Shown here piece by piece: positions 10,441 through 22,636 of a stretch of DNA of 64,000 nt. A program made the translations under genes and the position numbers. The stretch lies in assembly GCA_036971475.1 (NCBI GenBank), contig JBAIZL010000005.1, positions 167,643,886 through 167,707,885 of the forward strand. Direction: 5' to 3'. Source of the stretch: Prosapia bicincta. Its lineage: Eukaryota; Arthropoda; Insecta; Hemiptera; Cercopidae. The notes under the pieces were generated by a model, which searched no databases, was not told where the DNA came from, and worked only from the letters and a program-made list of their open reading frames with translations. Every line of letters starts with the position of its first letter. Position 1 is the first letter of the stretch.

Positions 10441-12114
10441 AATAGTTTGCAAAGTGTTTAAAGTAAATTGCGAAAAATATGAATTTATATATTTTTTATT
10501 CAATATCTGTTTTTTGTTTGAGGAATGTATTTAATACACACTAATATTTACAGTAGTTAATAATAAAATAATGAAATTACCAACAATCATTTATTAGATG
10601 TTTACTGGTTACAATTTGTTTTAACAAATTCATTTGGCACCTGTTCTTAAAAAGTATCAGAAGCGCCTAAAATGTTTTCATTTCAAAAATTGGATTAAAA
10701 ATAGAGAACTTATTATTATCGTTATATTGAATTTTCCGTATCGCGATTTATCACAATTTATATAAATTCATAAATTGTTCACACATTTTTTAACTATTAT
10801 TTTATCTATTTATGAATTTTATGGTACTATGATAAACGACCTTTAAAAACCAAATCCTTCTTGAACTTAAGCCATATTGTTGTTTTGTATGGAAATTAGT
10901 TTTAAATTTTATAAAAATGAAGGTGATATTTAGTGGAATAAATGTCGTTTTGAGTTTGTTTTCTGGAGGTCAATCCAGTATTATAATTAAATACACGAAT
11001 GAATAATCAATATTAAATTATTATTAATGTTAGGCTTTAAGTGGGATCAATCAGTTTTGTGTTTGGTTGTCGTAAATGTAACATGTATAAAATATTTAGT
11101 TCGTACAAGAAATCTAAAAAAAACCTACGAGGTGTTGTGATGGTATTTTTCAAAAGGGCTGCGTCATTGTTTTAAATATAATGGGTGCTATCGAGACAGT
11201 GTTTCCCTACTCCTATCGATCGGGATTGTCTGTTTTAAAATAAGAAAAATGTTCTCTACATCGTGTCTGGATAGTGTGTTTTTTTCGTTCATTGTAGCCT
11301 AAATTTGTTAAAAAACTTCATAACTTATCCTGTACATTCCTGTATTTTCTTTGTTATCCAAACTAATTTGGCAAACCCCAAATCTTACATAAATTAGAAG
11401 TTGAGACACCTGTCACATTTATATTGCAGTATTTTTTTGAAAATGTTCTCTACATAATTAAAGAAATGTGAGCCATACAACATTCTTATTCATAATGTTC
11501 TTACCCATTACGTATAATGACTTGCGTATAAAATAATAGTTTAAGGATAAATTATTTATTTGCTATTTACTAATGAGCAGCAAGTGATTTGTGTAATAAA
11601 TAGGCCTACAAGTTTGCAGAATTCCATCTTTTTAATAAATACAGGGTTTTCTACTTTTACAATTCATGAATTATTAATCTCTGTAGTAGTGTGTTATATA
11701 AGTATTGACTTTAAGTTAGTCTTTAAACATAAAAACCTAACTGAGATACACTCATAAAATATTTTTGTGAAATAGTAAGAAGAAATAATTCTATTCTTCT
11801 ATATGTATAAAAATAGTTTAGGGTGAGGAAAACGATAATTTAGGATAATGTTATCATTAAAATAATAACTTCTGAATAATAGTTTCAAATGAAGGTCTAT
11901 TTAGGCTATAGTTGCTTTTTTATTGTTTTTTTAACCAAAGGATTTTAATCTTTATTAATTATTTGAGACCTCCAAAATATAATAAACTTCTTCCAAAATT
12001 TTCCAAATTTAGTTAACATCCCTCCTTAATATTCAGATACTGCATTTTGTATATCTCTGTGATAAATTACAAATTTGTATAAATCACGTTCGCCCTAATA
12101 ACAAAACGAATTCA
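10441..12114. other. AT-rich non-coding stretch
   Basis: No gene, element end or repeat could be supported. A plus-strand open frame at 11560-11757 has no recognisable features. Confidence 0.45.
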
Positions 12115-12330
12115 CAATCAATAATTAATTTCTCAAACTCGTTTCAGTAACAACATCGTCGAGTCATCATCAATGTAAATAGCTAATTTCAAAAATTGAA
12201 CTAAAATTCTATTAGAATATAATTGTAGGATTAAATCATAGAATTACAGGTTATATTTTGTATTAGCTAATCTTACTAATGACGTCTTTGTCATTGAAAC
12301 ACGTTTGAGAATTAAATTACTGATTGTTAT
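12115..12330. repeat. Small fold-back element
   Basis: The left segment (about 12118-12171, TTTCTCAAACTCGTTTCAG...) is the inverted counterpart of the right segment (about 12279-12325, GTCATTGAAACACGTTTGAGAA), with a spacer of ~110 bases. The GTCATTGAAAC block near the inner side of the right arm matches the corresponding block of the 48177-48365 and FB-A elements. Confidence 0.6.
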
Positions 12331-12669
12331 TTGGTGTTCGTTGTTATTTAATCATTGTGTTCACAAGCGAAGCTCAAAAGTTTTAATACAAATTTGTAGG
12401 TTAAAATATTCAAATAAAGTAATAAAAAAGTTGTCAACATGGTTTTATAGTCTCAGGTCAGTGAGTAGAAAGTTCTTTCTCAATTCTAAGTAAAAGTTTT
12501 TCAAAGTCATCGTATAAAATATTTTATTATTATTATTGCAACTGGTCTTATTAAACCTGCATTAACTTCTTACCCTAAATACTCATAAAACCAAAGCGTC
12601 CATTAACGTTTTAGTTCTAGCCTGGACTTAGTCAATTACATATATTTGATTATAACTAGCACAACGTAA
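12331..12669. other. AT-rich spacer
   Basis: Nothing could be supported between the fold-back and the LINE relic. Confidence 0.4.
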
Positions 12670-14090
12670 CAATATACTATACTGCAAACGGTTTGGCACT
12701 CTTCAATCTTCTAACCATATACTGGTTATTGAGAAGTTGAACAGCTACTGCTCTTGGATGAAGGTGAAGTCTCTTCTCATGTTTTTGATAATTTTCTTTA
12801 TTTCTTCTGTTATCGTCGGGATTTTCAGATCTCGGTGAATATCTTTGTTTTTCACATACCAAAGGGCATCAATCATATCTCCCAGTGCCTTATTTTGGAA
12901 CATCTGAAGAATTTCTAGATTTCCTTTGCACATCCCCACAGTTGGCTGCCATATAGTTTCAGAATCTGATTGTATATTTTCTTTTTATCACGTAATGAGA
13001 GGGATGAGTTTCTACCTAAGAGCCAGTAGTGCTTACGATATTTAATTCCTCCTTCTTTTTCTTGATGTGTTGTTTCCATCTTAGTTTAGCATCTAGGTTC
13101 ATAAATAGATATTTAGCTGTATTTTCATAAGGGATGATAATTTCGCTATCCAATAGTTTAATCATTCAGTTTGATTTTGAATGTATCAGTCTATTCTAGG
13201 AGTTTGTTTGTTGCTCTCTGGACTTTGTCTGTAGATGTATACTGTATTTGTTCAGTTGCTAATAATGCATTATCCTCTACATATAATGCAATGGTCTCTT
13301 CGTGGGAGGTAGGAATATCATAGGTGTAAAGTAGGTAGAGTACTGGGCCCAATAAACCACCTTGGGGTACTCCTGCTTTGATTTCTTTAATTTCGGAATA
13401 TTCCCCTTCCTGTTTCATCCTGAAGGTTCTGCCTGTTATGTATGCTGTTAACAACGAAAACACTATGGGAGCATCTTATTTAATTTGTGGTTCAGGCCTT
13501 CATGCCACACCAGGATTAACCTATCAAAGGATTGGATCACATTTAGAAATAGTGTAGGAGAAATCTACAATATCAAGAGCACAGTGGTACAATATATTAC
13601 AAAAATATAGGTGAAAAACCCCCAAAACCACAAAAATTAATAAAAAAATAACTAAAATAAGTTACCTAAGATTAAATCCTTATGTACATTTCGATGACAA
13701 AGTCATCATCTTCAGAGGTTCCTATTACAAAAGTACAATCTAGAATACAAAAAATTAACAAACTAGACTGACCTCAGTTATTTTTGGATTAATTTTTGTG
13801 GTTTTGGGTTTTTTCACCTATATATTTGTAGGAGAAATCTGTTCATCTTGTAAGGTTCGTTCTATTATACCCGTTCTTATATGTACTTGATCTATAGTAG
13901 AATGTTTCTCTTTGAACCCAAACTGGTATTTCGAAATCAGATAATTTTTTTCTATAGATGGTTTAAGTCTTTTCAGTAAGAGCTATTCGAATAACTTGGA
14001 TATTGTAGGAAGTAGCAATATCGGTTTATATTACTTAACATCAGTAGGCGACTTTCCTGATTTTGGCTACATTACAAATAAAAAATATAA
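12670..14090 (-). pseudogene. Jockey-like LINE reverse transcriptase relic
   Basis: Read on the minus strand from about 14070, the order is YKPILLLPTISKLFE, LLLKRLKPSIEKN, YQFGFKEKHSTIDQV, an interruption (13567-13826), then FLNVIQSFDRLILVWHEGL, AGVPQGGLLGPVLYLLYTYD, and YVEDNALLATEQ (catalytic position 13272-13283). Downstream comes YGSQLWGCAKENLEILQMFQ, a LINE C-terminal stretch. This is the block order of non-LTR reverse transcriptases of the Jockey clade. The catalytic box, normally (F/Y)ADD, is YVED here; several stops and frame breaks are present, and a fold-back element sits inside. It is inactive. The endonuclease half was not found upstream, so the copy is 5'-truncated. Confidence 0.82.
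13567..13826. mobile_element. Fold-back element FB-A, second copy, inserted in the LINE
   Basis: The left arm is nearly identical to 3923-4132 and starts ACAATATCAAGAGCACAGTGG-like text. The right arm is internally deleted (it jumps from the apex to the outer TGGATTAATTTTTGTGG part). Direct copies of TGTAGGAGAAATCT at 13553-13566 and 13827-13840 mark a 14-bp target duplication in the reverse transcriptase coding DNA. The CTGAAGATGATGAC...GTCATCGAAA block is present on the minus strand at 13715-13686. Confidence 0.88.
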
Positions 14091-16609
14091 AAACATAGCT
14101 ATAACATGGCTATAAAAATATAGCCTAGTTTTGGCTATGGGATATAAAAACTAAGTCGCAGGAGATGATGATTATTAGTAACATACAGATATGTCGTTGG
14201 AGTGTACTTAATATTCGTGGGGTCTTCTGGATAGGAGGTTGTCCTGGCAAAGACACATGGAGGGAAAATACAAACGCCATAGCTATATTCTTGTAACAAA
14301 GGGGAGCAATAGACATGAGATAGAGGCTGGATCTGTAACAGATGAGATGGATCTATGTGCTGAGGTAAATCTTTGTCTTGATCCGAGGAGTTGCCTCGTG
14401 TACTAGAAGACAAGTAGCGCAATACATAAACTGCTATTTGGAGATGCACTGAAAGACCTCTGGCCAGAACCGTAGGATACAACTCTGATGAAAAAATGAA
14501 ACTCAGGAAGTTTTATTTGTTCACTGATGAGTCTAAAATTGGGATACGTCCTTTAGCTAGCCCTTGGGAATGTTGGAAGTTAGGCGGAAGGCTATAACTT
14601 TGAACCATAAGGTGATCACAAGCGACGTTAATCTGAAGGCGTTTTAATAACAGAGCATACTAGGTTTTCATCAAGTGGGTAATTGGTTATTCCAAAGATG
14701 CTAGAAATAAACTAGAAGAATCCTGCGGCAGGAATGCTAAAACAGTACAAAGGCAACAGAACAGGTGAGTGCTGTAAACAGTAAGGTACTAACGAGATCT
14801 TAACATGATATAACATACTGTGAGATTAAAGAAAAGTGTTGATAGTTTTCAGTTATTTTAATCGTCGGCTTTGAATTACAATCATTATAATCCGACCGTT
14901 GTCGCACATTTAAATGTTATGACGTTTTTTTCATTGTCAGACGTTTTGGCGCCATTGAAAGTCGATAAGTCTGTAGACATTTGATTGGATCACGCTAACA
15001 TTGTTATTGTAAGCAATGATTTTTCTTGACAAATATTTTAATGTAATTTGATTTGTAGTTACATTGTATAGGTATCCGATATTGCTCAAAAAATAATACC
15101 TGGTGATGTAAAATATCTCCAAGAACACGAGCAAAATAAAACTTGACGACGACATCCTACTAATTTATAATTTTGATAAAATAACCACTTTATAATTAGG
15201 ATGGATTTTATCATAAAAAAAACAACAAATACAATTTTCTAAGATGAGCCAAACACGCAAATGGCCTCCATTTAAGGTTACGGGTTTTGCATCGCCGCAC
15301 AGAAGAAGGAGGCCGTGTTTCACGTTTTATTCGTGTATACCTCGCGGCATCAATAAACATTCATTTTAAAAATATCAAATCTGTATTAACTGGCTAATTT
15401 CAAAAATATCAAATCTCTATTAACTGACTACTTTGTAGCAATATTCTAATGTAGTTTATATTGCGTAGAGGGCAAAAATGGCCAAAATGTCAGATTAACT
15501 GAATACACTCTTGAAACTCTCTAGTTTAATTGAAATTGTAGCATGTATTAAAGGTTATTTTTTTAGAAATGGTTACAGTAATTATAAACGCTATAGTGGT
15601 CCTGTTAGGATAATGTCAATTTATAAAACTTTAAACTGGTTGTATTGTAAAACTGGTATTAATTGTGAACTTCACACTTTCTGCATATCTCGATATCCGT
15701 TTCCTTATCGCTTCTGCTCCCTTATGAACCATCGAAGTTTGTTTTTTGTTAGCAGTTAAAAATTCATCCTTGTTACTTAGTAATGCAATTATTAGAGGAG
15801 TTGAAAAAAATCGAAACCAAAGAATATATATGTTTTTATTAACTAAGAGAGTACACTTAATGCCGTTTAACAATGTGCAATAATATAAGGTTTTAAACTA
15901 TACATCAACTAAGAGTGGTGCCCTTCATTTCATGATGCAGGATTTGAGTCGTTCTCTCAAGCTGTTCACTATCCAACACAGTGTTTTTTTTCTGTGGTTG
16001 TCTCAAGTCCATTGTTGTCCTTAGAAGCTCTAAAAAAATTATACTCCAAGAAGTTGAAGCAATCCCGCTCGATATGATTTGTGGAACATTGGACAATTTC
16101 AGAAAACTATAGTTTGATAGCAGAATGGGAACGGGTCTGAGGCGGGGCAGTGGGCGGTGTTGTCAGTTTGAACGCTGTGACAGACCAAAGAACCACCGCA
16201 AGCTGCTCAAACCGTGAAAAGTAGATGTCGGTAAAATCATTCATTAAAACATTAAAATTAAACTCTTTATTATTACAATAGTGTTTTGGGTACAACCTAC
16301 AAAGAGAATAACAATAACAAATTTTACTTGATAATTTTAAATAAACATTTTACCATTTCAAACTTTAAAACGGAATTCGTACGGTGATTTGAAATATACA
16401 TTTACTTACCATTTAGTAAACTTGATAAGTCTCAAAATGCTGAAAAACTTATTCCTCTTTGTTCATAACAGGGTGATAAGGACAGTACTCCACACAAGTT
16501 AGCTACGTTCCTCACTAACTTCTACAAACAAACATTCGTCCTCTTAGTCACGATGCACCCCCCCCCCCAGCATCAGGTCCATGTTCTCGTCATGAGAGTC
16601 ACCTGACTT
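14091..16609. other. Unassigned stretch
   Basis: No supported gene. A 115-codon minus-strand frame (14135-14482) lacks any recognisable motif. A direct repeat of TTTCAAAAATATCAAATCT occurs near 15365-15415. A run of ten or more C lies at 16558-16568. Confidence 0.35.
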
Positions 16610-17975
16610 CAGAGTAATTATTGATCAGACTTTCCACTGCTTCTTCCATGATGCATTCGTTTGTCTACGCTCCTTCAATAACAGTTCTTTGTGTGGTTTA
16701 CAGCTTTCATCCCATCATTTGGTATTACATTTTCTAATGCTTCTCCAAGGTTTGTTATCTGTGTAATTGTAAATTTTGTGCGGATCATACCCTTTAATTT
16801 GTGACCTCTATTTTTTTGACATGGCAGTGTTGTGATGAGATTCTGATCTGTATCAACGTCATCTACAAAATAAATGCATTGTTGACCTAGGGCGAACATG
16901 TATTATTTTCGAATCCAGGAGGTAAATAATCCTCATACAAACTTGAGAGAGAAAGAGAGAGAGAGGGGGGAAGGGAGGTATTAAGAAAGGAGGGGGAGAA
17001 AGAGAGAGAGAGAGAGTCAGAGAGACAGACAAATAGATAGACAGAGAGAAAGAGAGAGAGAGAGAGAAAGAGAGAGAGGGGGGAGGAAGGGAGTAGAGAG
17101 AGACAAAAATGGGAGGGAGATTTATTGTACTTCCAATAGATTTGTGTTTAGTAATATGATTTTTATTCGTTATTTCGTTATTTTGCGTCATCTGAATGCA
17201 GCCATTTCATCTATGATATAAAGAGGTGGATTATGTTTACGCTGTGTCATAAGATGAAACAGTTGTGCTTTCTTGAAGTCTTCGACGAACTGGATATTTC
17301 CGAATCCTCAGCCGTTCTATCATATCACTATTTTAGCAGACATAGTTGGAGCTTTGTCCGATATTTTTGAAAGGTATGAAGCATTGTCCATTATTATTAT
17401 GGATGGTTTCTCCAAATCTGTAAGCAATTGTTCATCAAACCACTTAGAAAATGTTTATTTTTTCGTGATAATCGTTCGTTTTTTCAAAATGAAAATAACA
17501 AAAGACTGTTCGGTATAAAACCACGGGAGTTTCCACCAGGCAAAAGTATAATTCTCCCCCTTCGTCCTATCGGCACTGCCATTGTCCCCTATTTCATGTC
17601 GACCGTTCACCCCTGTCGTCTTGTATAACCAGTATTGACCCAAGTTTCGTCTAACGAAACTATATCCTCAAACTGATGCTTCCCTATCTCTCTCAGCGTA
17701 AAGAAACGAGGTCCGGTTGCTCCAACAAGACTTTTCGACAATCTATTTTCTAATAAGAAAATCCAACTTGCTTCTGATCTCTTGCCAGTGAGGATTCACT
17801 GCCAATGAATAGTCAGCCTCTTTTAATGATATACTCAGAATTTTCAATGTTAGGTGCTCCTTTCTAATAAAATAATTATACACAAGACATCGTATAGCAT
17901 CAATCTGAAAGGAATCTAGTTTGGTAACAAGCTTAGGTATTTTATACACCCCACCCCCTCTGGTCGATTTCACTT
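16610..17975 (-). pseudogene. DDE transposase relic (Tc1/IS630-like), split by a GA-rich repeat
   Basis: Minus-strand reading starts at 17973 with a helix-turn-helix-like segment (LDSFQIDAIRCLVYNYFIRK, then ISLKEADYSL). It continues with fragments such as WSNRTSF and KLPWFYTEQ, then KWFDEQLLTDLEKPSIIIMD followed by NASYLSKISDKAPTMSAK near 17330-17440. That is the second catalytic Asp region of an insect DDE_3 transposase family. After an insertion at 16846-17165 the C-terminal end resumes (FTITQITNLGEALENVIPND, then GMKAVNHTK near 16680-16790), matching the family's (V/A)EHTK ending. Multiple stops and frameshifts make it non-functional. The terminal repeats were not identified. Confidence 0.65.
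16846..17165 (+). repeat. GA-rich duplicated repeat, copy 1
   Basis: Unique borders flank a GA/GGGA microsatellite. The left border is TGTATCAACGTCATCTACAA, then TTTTCGAATCCAGGAGG; the right border is GGAGGGAGATTTATTGTAC followed by GTTTAGTAATATGATTTTT. The same arrangement recurs at 18629-18916 in direct orientation. This copy sits inside the transposase relic. Confidence 0.82.
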
Positions 17976-18628
17976 TCGTAGAGCCCTATTCTGTTTTAAA
18001 TCAAACTATAGTGCAGCAACCATGGAGAGCTCCTTTTAAGTGATATTGTTTAAAACTTTATTATTGTATATTTTTAAATGCCATTGCGCGTGGTCTTACT
18101 GAATAAAAACCAAAATCTATCTTACTTGGTTTCGTATTTACTAGGGGATTACCATTAGGGGAGATCTTTCTCTCGCCATCTATATGTTTGTGTTATTCTA
18201 TTGAGGCAACTTTTACAATCTAGAATTATTATTTTCTGAAGCTTATAATGGGCAGTAAAACAGATAATTACTCTGTTTAGGTATAAGATTAACACAACAA
18301 ATTAAGATAATGTTAAGATTTTGCGAGCTATTATACCTTCATAGCTAATTAAGGTATAATTATATAATTAAATCCTTAGCCATATTAAAAGAAGAGATTA
18401 TGGGCTCATGCTTGCAGGGTCGCATACCTAAAGGACATAAGGAAATAAAGGAGTTTCTGTCAAGGTCATAAGGAGGCGTGTTTTTCATGCCACCTCGTTA
18501 AGGAACCATGATAAGGGAGTATCGGTGGGATAAATGGAACTAATACCACGTGTTACAAGAAGTAAAAACATTATGGTGACGCGTGAGAAGAGATGCCCTA
18601 TCAGGTTATCGTCTGGTGTCACTATCCC
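17976..18628. other. Unassigned stretch
   Basis: No supported gene or element between the transposase relic and the second GA-rich repeat copy. Confidence 0.4.
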
Positions 18629-18916
18629 GGAGCTGTATCAACGTCATCTACAAAATAAATGCATTGTTGACCTAGGCGAACATATATTATTTTCGAATCC
18701 AGGAGGTAAATAATCCTCATACAAACTTGAGAGAGAGAGTGGGAGGGAGGTATTAAGGAGGGAGGGGAGAAAGAGAGAGAGAGGAGAGAGAGAGTGTCAG
18801 AGAGACAGATAGATAGACAGAGAGAGAGAGAGAGGGAGGAAGGGAGTAGAGAGAGACACAAAATGGGAGGGAGATTTATTGTACTTCCAATAATTTGTGT
18901 TTAGTAATATGATTTT
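18629..18916 (+). repeat. GA-rich duplicated repeat, copy 2
   Basis: Direct copy of 16846-17165 with the same unique borders and a shorter GA tract. The two differ mainly in microsatellite length and a few substitutions. Confidence 0.82.
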
Positions 18917-21424
18917 TTAATTTCAAAAATAAATTAAAACTAATAGTAATAGGTTCACAATAAATTTATGTGTAGTAGGACGTATAAAAAAATTATTATA
19001 CTTTTTGAGTAAAAAAATATCAGAAGTTTGATTTAAAATCAGCTTCAGTCAACTTTATCTAACCAGCTATAGTTTCATATTCCGATTGGACTTCTTGTAT
19101 TGACCACATACTGTGATGGCACGTGTCTCACATCATTGTTCTAAGGAGGTACACATCCTAAAAGGTTGAAGACCACCGCTTTATATTAAGAATATGTTTC
19201 AAAATCTATTCGTATTTGTTATAATAGATTGTATTGCATTACATAATAGGCTTGTTCATTGTAATAGATATGTTCACCTATAGTATAACAGTGTGAACCA
19301 CGTAACAGTGCACTTGGTCTTGTTTGTACTACCACTTCTGAAAACATATTACTTATTGAGAACGTTCGATACATCAATAGCTTCTGCATTCGACATATCT
19401 ACAGATATTTAAAAAGAAGAAGATAATTTACCTAATATCGTTTCATGTTTGTGTTTCGACAGTCCTTATCAAGTTTCTAGGAAAGTATTTATACTAACCC
19501 TTTTCCATCCGTCTCGCCTACTGCGATCTCTCTAGGCCAAGTGCACGGTTACGTGGTCCGCACTATACTTCAGTTGGATGTGTCTCAAGTTGCATGCGTC
19601 TCCATCTGCGTTTTTGGCACTGAATATGAGTTTGAGCGAAGCGTTTACCAGCGACCCCAGCGCGTCAAGCCCGAGAGAAACTCTCGTAGGTTATCCATAT
19701 TATAACCATAGGTTATTAATTATTGTATAACTATCCATAGTATTATTTCCCATTTTTGTACTATTCATTTTTGCTAGGTATTATTGCGTATATTGTTGGT
19801 ATACATGGATATTGGTACTTTTTCTTAGCCTATGAACCATGACTAAAGACAACATGTTTATGATGGATCGGGTAGTTTGAAGTACAGCGTGAAATTAAAA
19901 TCAGAAACAAAATCACTCACAACAAAACTCTTAATCTTAATCAAACACATTTCAACGAAGTTGTCTCTATTAGTGACTATTACAGAAGTTATCATCAGTT
20001 TGTAATAGTTACTGATGAGGACAATTTTTTTCAAAAAGTGTTTCCGAAGTTTACATTGTGAATCTGAGCGTTTTCGTTTCTGGATAGAAAAGTTTATTTT
20101 ATATATAGACACATATGTTTACTAGGCAACTTGTTCACTCAGAATTCAACATACGTGCCAAGTTGTAGGCAATTCATAAACCTGTACCCAGTAAATTATC
20201 TGGTGTTTAAACTACGCTGTGACAGTTTCACTCGTCAATTGGTTCTATTACAGTCCATTCTGCTTATAATATCATAAGTGAAAACTGGGGCTTATCTAAC
20301 ATGGGTTGATATTTTAGTTGCAATTCTTGAATGTTTTAAAGACATCTCTTTAATTATTACAATGAACTTTAATTTAGAGTATCGAGTAACACGTTTACAT
20401 AAGCATGACTGAAAAAACTTACATGTTTTATAATCTATTTTTGTCAAACGTAGGCCTACTTTCAATGGATTACCATATATCAATAATATAATTTTCTCCC
20501 TCTAATTTGTTTTGATGTAGGCCTATATGGTTTTGATGTATATGTATATAGTTTTATATATTGCCAATAAAGATTCTTGATTATATTTTATGGCTGGTTT
20601 TTGTCTATCATGATTTTGTGTTTTTACTCAATTTTATTTGTAAATTTCTGAATACGCATTGAAGATTTTTTTTACATTAGTGTTACAGCGAGCCTATCTT
20701 CAGCTGAAATACAGTCATGATAATTTGAGTACTTTGATATAGTCTCCTCAATCCCCTTTCATTTAAACATGACATCCTGGAGTACTCAACAAATTTGTAA
20801 GAACTGTCCCAAATATCTTCGAAGAACATTTGGTGCTCGTCTTTGCCTCCTCTTGCAGCAAATAGTTCACTTGTGACGACCTTCCACCTTCCATTAACAA
20901 TATCTTAAGCAACGGGCTTTCCAATAAAATAAAAGCCGTCACTATCAGCTTCCATTTTCTCATAGGGATGCAAGGGCTAACTTATAGAAATTCGTAAGCA
21001 GTGTCACCACTGTGTTCTGACGTTTTCGGACTACGTCATTCTCGTCACAACACGCATGCAGTTTAACCATAACCTTACTCACTACACAGCCGCGCTATCA
21101 AACGATGTTTTGCATTCTTTTGGTCGCGATGCCGATATCTCGATAGGTTTTGTCATTATTCAGTCATTTAACATAATGCGAAGGTAATCAGACAGATATT
21201 TAAGGCACGTATATCTGTACATTATTATATTATTTTCATTCAACCAAAACTGTTTACTTATTTTTTAGCGCGAGTAAAACATCATAGCTTTTCTTCAGCG
21301 CGAGGCCTGGAATGGCCGCTCTACCCGCTACACCTTTAGAACGGCTCTGCGTTGGTCTCCTTTCCTTAATATTTACTGTATGAATATCAGTGGCAAGGTG
21401 TTGACAATTTGGAAATTGGTAAAC
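18917..21424. other. Unassigned stretch with a possible hAT end
   Basis: Near 19155-19182 the minus strand reads GGTGGTCTTCAACCTTTTAGGA, which resembles a hAT terminus (CAG.GGTTCTCAACCTTTT type); no matching partner end was found. A GC-richer patch lies at 19500-19690. No coding region is supported. Open frames of 60-80 codons on the minus strand have no motif. Confidence 0.35.
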
Positions 21425-21649
21425 CTAGCTTCAATCAACCTAACCTAACTCACTGCTTGTTCATTGTTTATTGAGGTTTTTCAATTTTTATATAGGACGT
21501 CTGAGATATATTTTTCATAGATATTTTTATGCTTATAAGCTAGCTTCAATCAACCTAACCTAACTCACTGCTTGTTCATTGTTTATTGAGGTTTTTCAAT
21601 TTTTATATAGGACGTCTGAGATATATTTTTCATAGATATTTTTATGCTT
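21425..21649 (+). repeat. 115-bp tandem duplication
   Basis: The block starting CTAGCTTCAATCAACCTAAC at 21425 recurs at 21540 and runs through to GATATTTTTATGCTT in both copies (ends 21534 and 21649). The copies are identical as far as I can read, so the duplication is recent, or an assembly duplication. Confidence 0.88.
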
Positions 21650-21908
21650 GTTTTTCGTTCACCTAATTATATGTCATAAATCACGATTCTTAGTCATTCC
21701 TTCCTATTCATTGGTTTTACTGATTCTCACAGAACTCCTCACATGAAAGTAGAATCTTTGAATTTAGAATACAAACCACTACGGCATTTATTCTTGTAAA
21801 TAAATGTTTTTAAGTATCTTCTTAGTAAAACAGAATTATATTATAGTACATTTGTTTAAAGCTATATTTATTTGTTGATTCCATCTTCGCGTGAGCTACT
21901 AATAATCA

Positions 21909-22107
21909 CTTACAACTTTTTTTTTAAAAAAATGTGTTAACTTGCCTATAGTAGCACTTACTTTTTTTGTGTTGAGGACGGCCGTTTCGGGAGATGTGTC
22001 CCTAGTTGACAAAGGGACACATCTCCCGAAACGGCCGTCCTCAACACAAAAAAAGTAAGTGCTACTATAGGCAAGTTAACACATTTTTTTAAAAAAAAAG
22101 TTGTAAG
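21909..22107. repeat. Perfect palindrome, arms about 95 bp
   Basis: The sequence CTTACAAC...TTGTAAG reads the same on both strands over arms 21909-22004 and 22012-22107, including the T9A7 / T7A9 homopolymer steps, with an apex of about seven bases. I found no mismatch. The right arm carries TTGACAA (22006-22012), then GGGA...TCCC and GAAACGGCCGTC, the same hairpin-GAAA layout seen at the ends of the PLEs. No coding capacity and no clear target duplication. Confidence 0.9.
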
Positions 22108-22552
22108 CTATATTTAGTTCAAAATATTCACTAATGAAAAGTTTGTGTACAAAATAATAATAATAATAATATTGTTGCAATTGTTGGATTGTACACCTTG
22201 TTTTTTCATGAGATTTTATATATAAATTTAACTTGGCAAAAAATCATTTCTTACTGATATTCCTCAGCAATATTAAAGAGAAATATTAATAATAGTGTTT
22301 TTTGTTAAGTTAAATTGATAGTAAGTGTGAATTAGGTTTATTAATTAAATAAGCCTTGCAGTGTAGTTGTTGCAAGAAAAATGAAAGCCAATATGTAAAA
22401 GCCAACATATTATGTTCAACACTACATAGAAAAATTAATTTTTTTTTAAATAAGCAAACCTAACCTATCAGATATTTTGTTCACATCTAATAACTTAGTA
22501 TAACGTAGTTAATTATTACTTAGAAGAATGTGTTTTAACAATGGAATTATAT
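22108..22552. other. AT-rich spacer
   Basis: Holds a short (AAT)n run at 22146-22172; nothing else supported. Confidence 0.4.
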
Positions 22553-22636
22553 TAATCACTTGAACAATAGTTTATGACTATCCGAACTTTGTTTATCAAA
22601 GTTCGGATAGTCATAAACTATTGTTTAAGTGATTAA
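22553..22636. repeat. Short perfect hairpin (fold-back relic)
   Basis: AATAGTTTATGACTATCCGA is followed by its inverted copy, with CTTTGTTTATCAAAG at the apex; arms are about 37 bp. The text after it (TTCAACCAAACGTAATGGA) recurs with AAGTTCGGATAGTC at 33585-33645, so this belongs to a dispersed family. Confidence 0.75.

Noticed and set aside
14135..14482. 115-codon minus-strand frame as a gene
   Set aside because: No motif or transposon similarity recognised, and two overlapping frames have equal claim.
16859..17191. Minus-strand frame rich in LSLSLS, and its counterpart at 18622-18861
   Set aside because: Translation of the GA-rich microsatellite; no protein feature.
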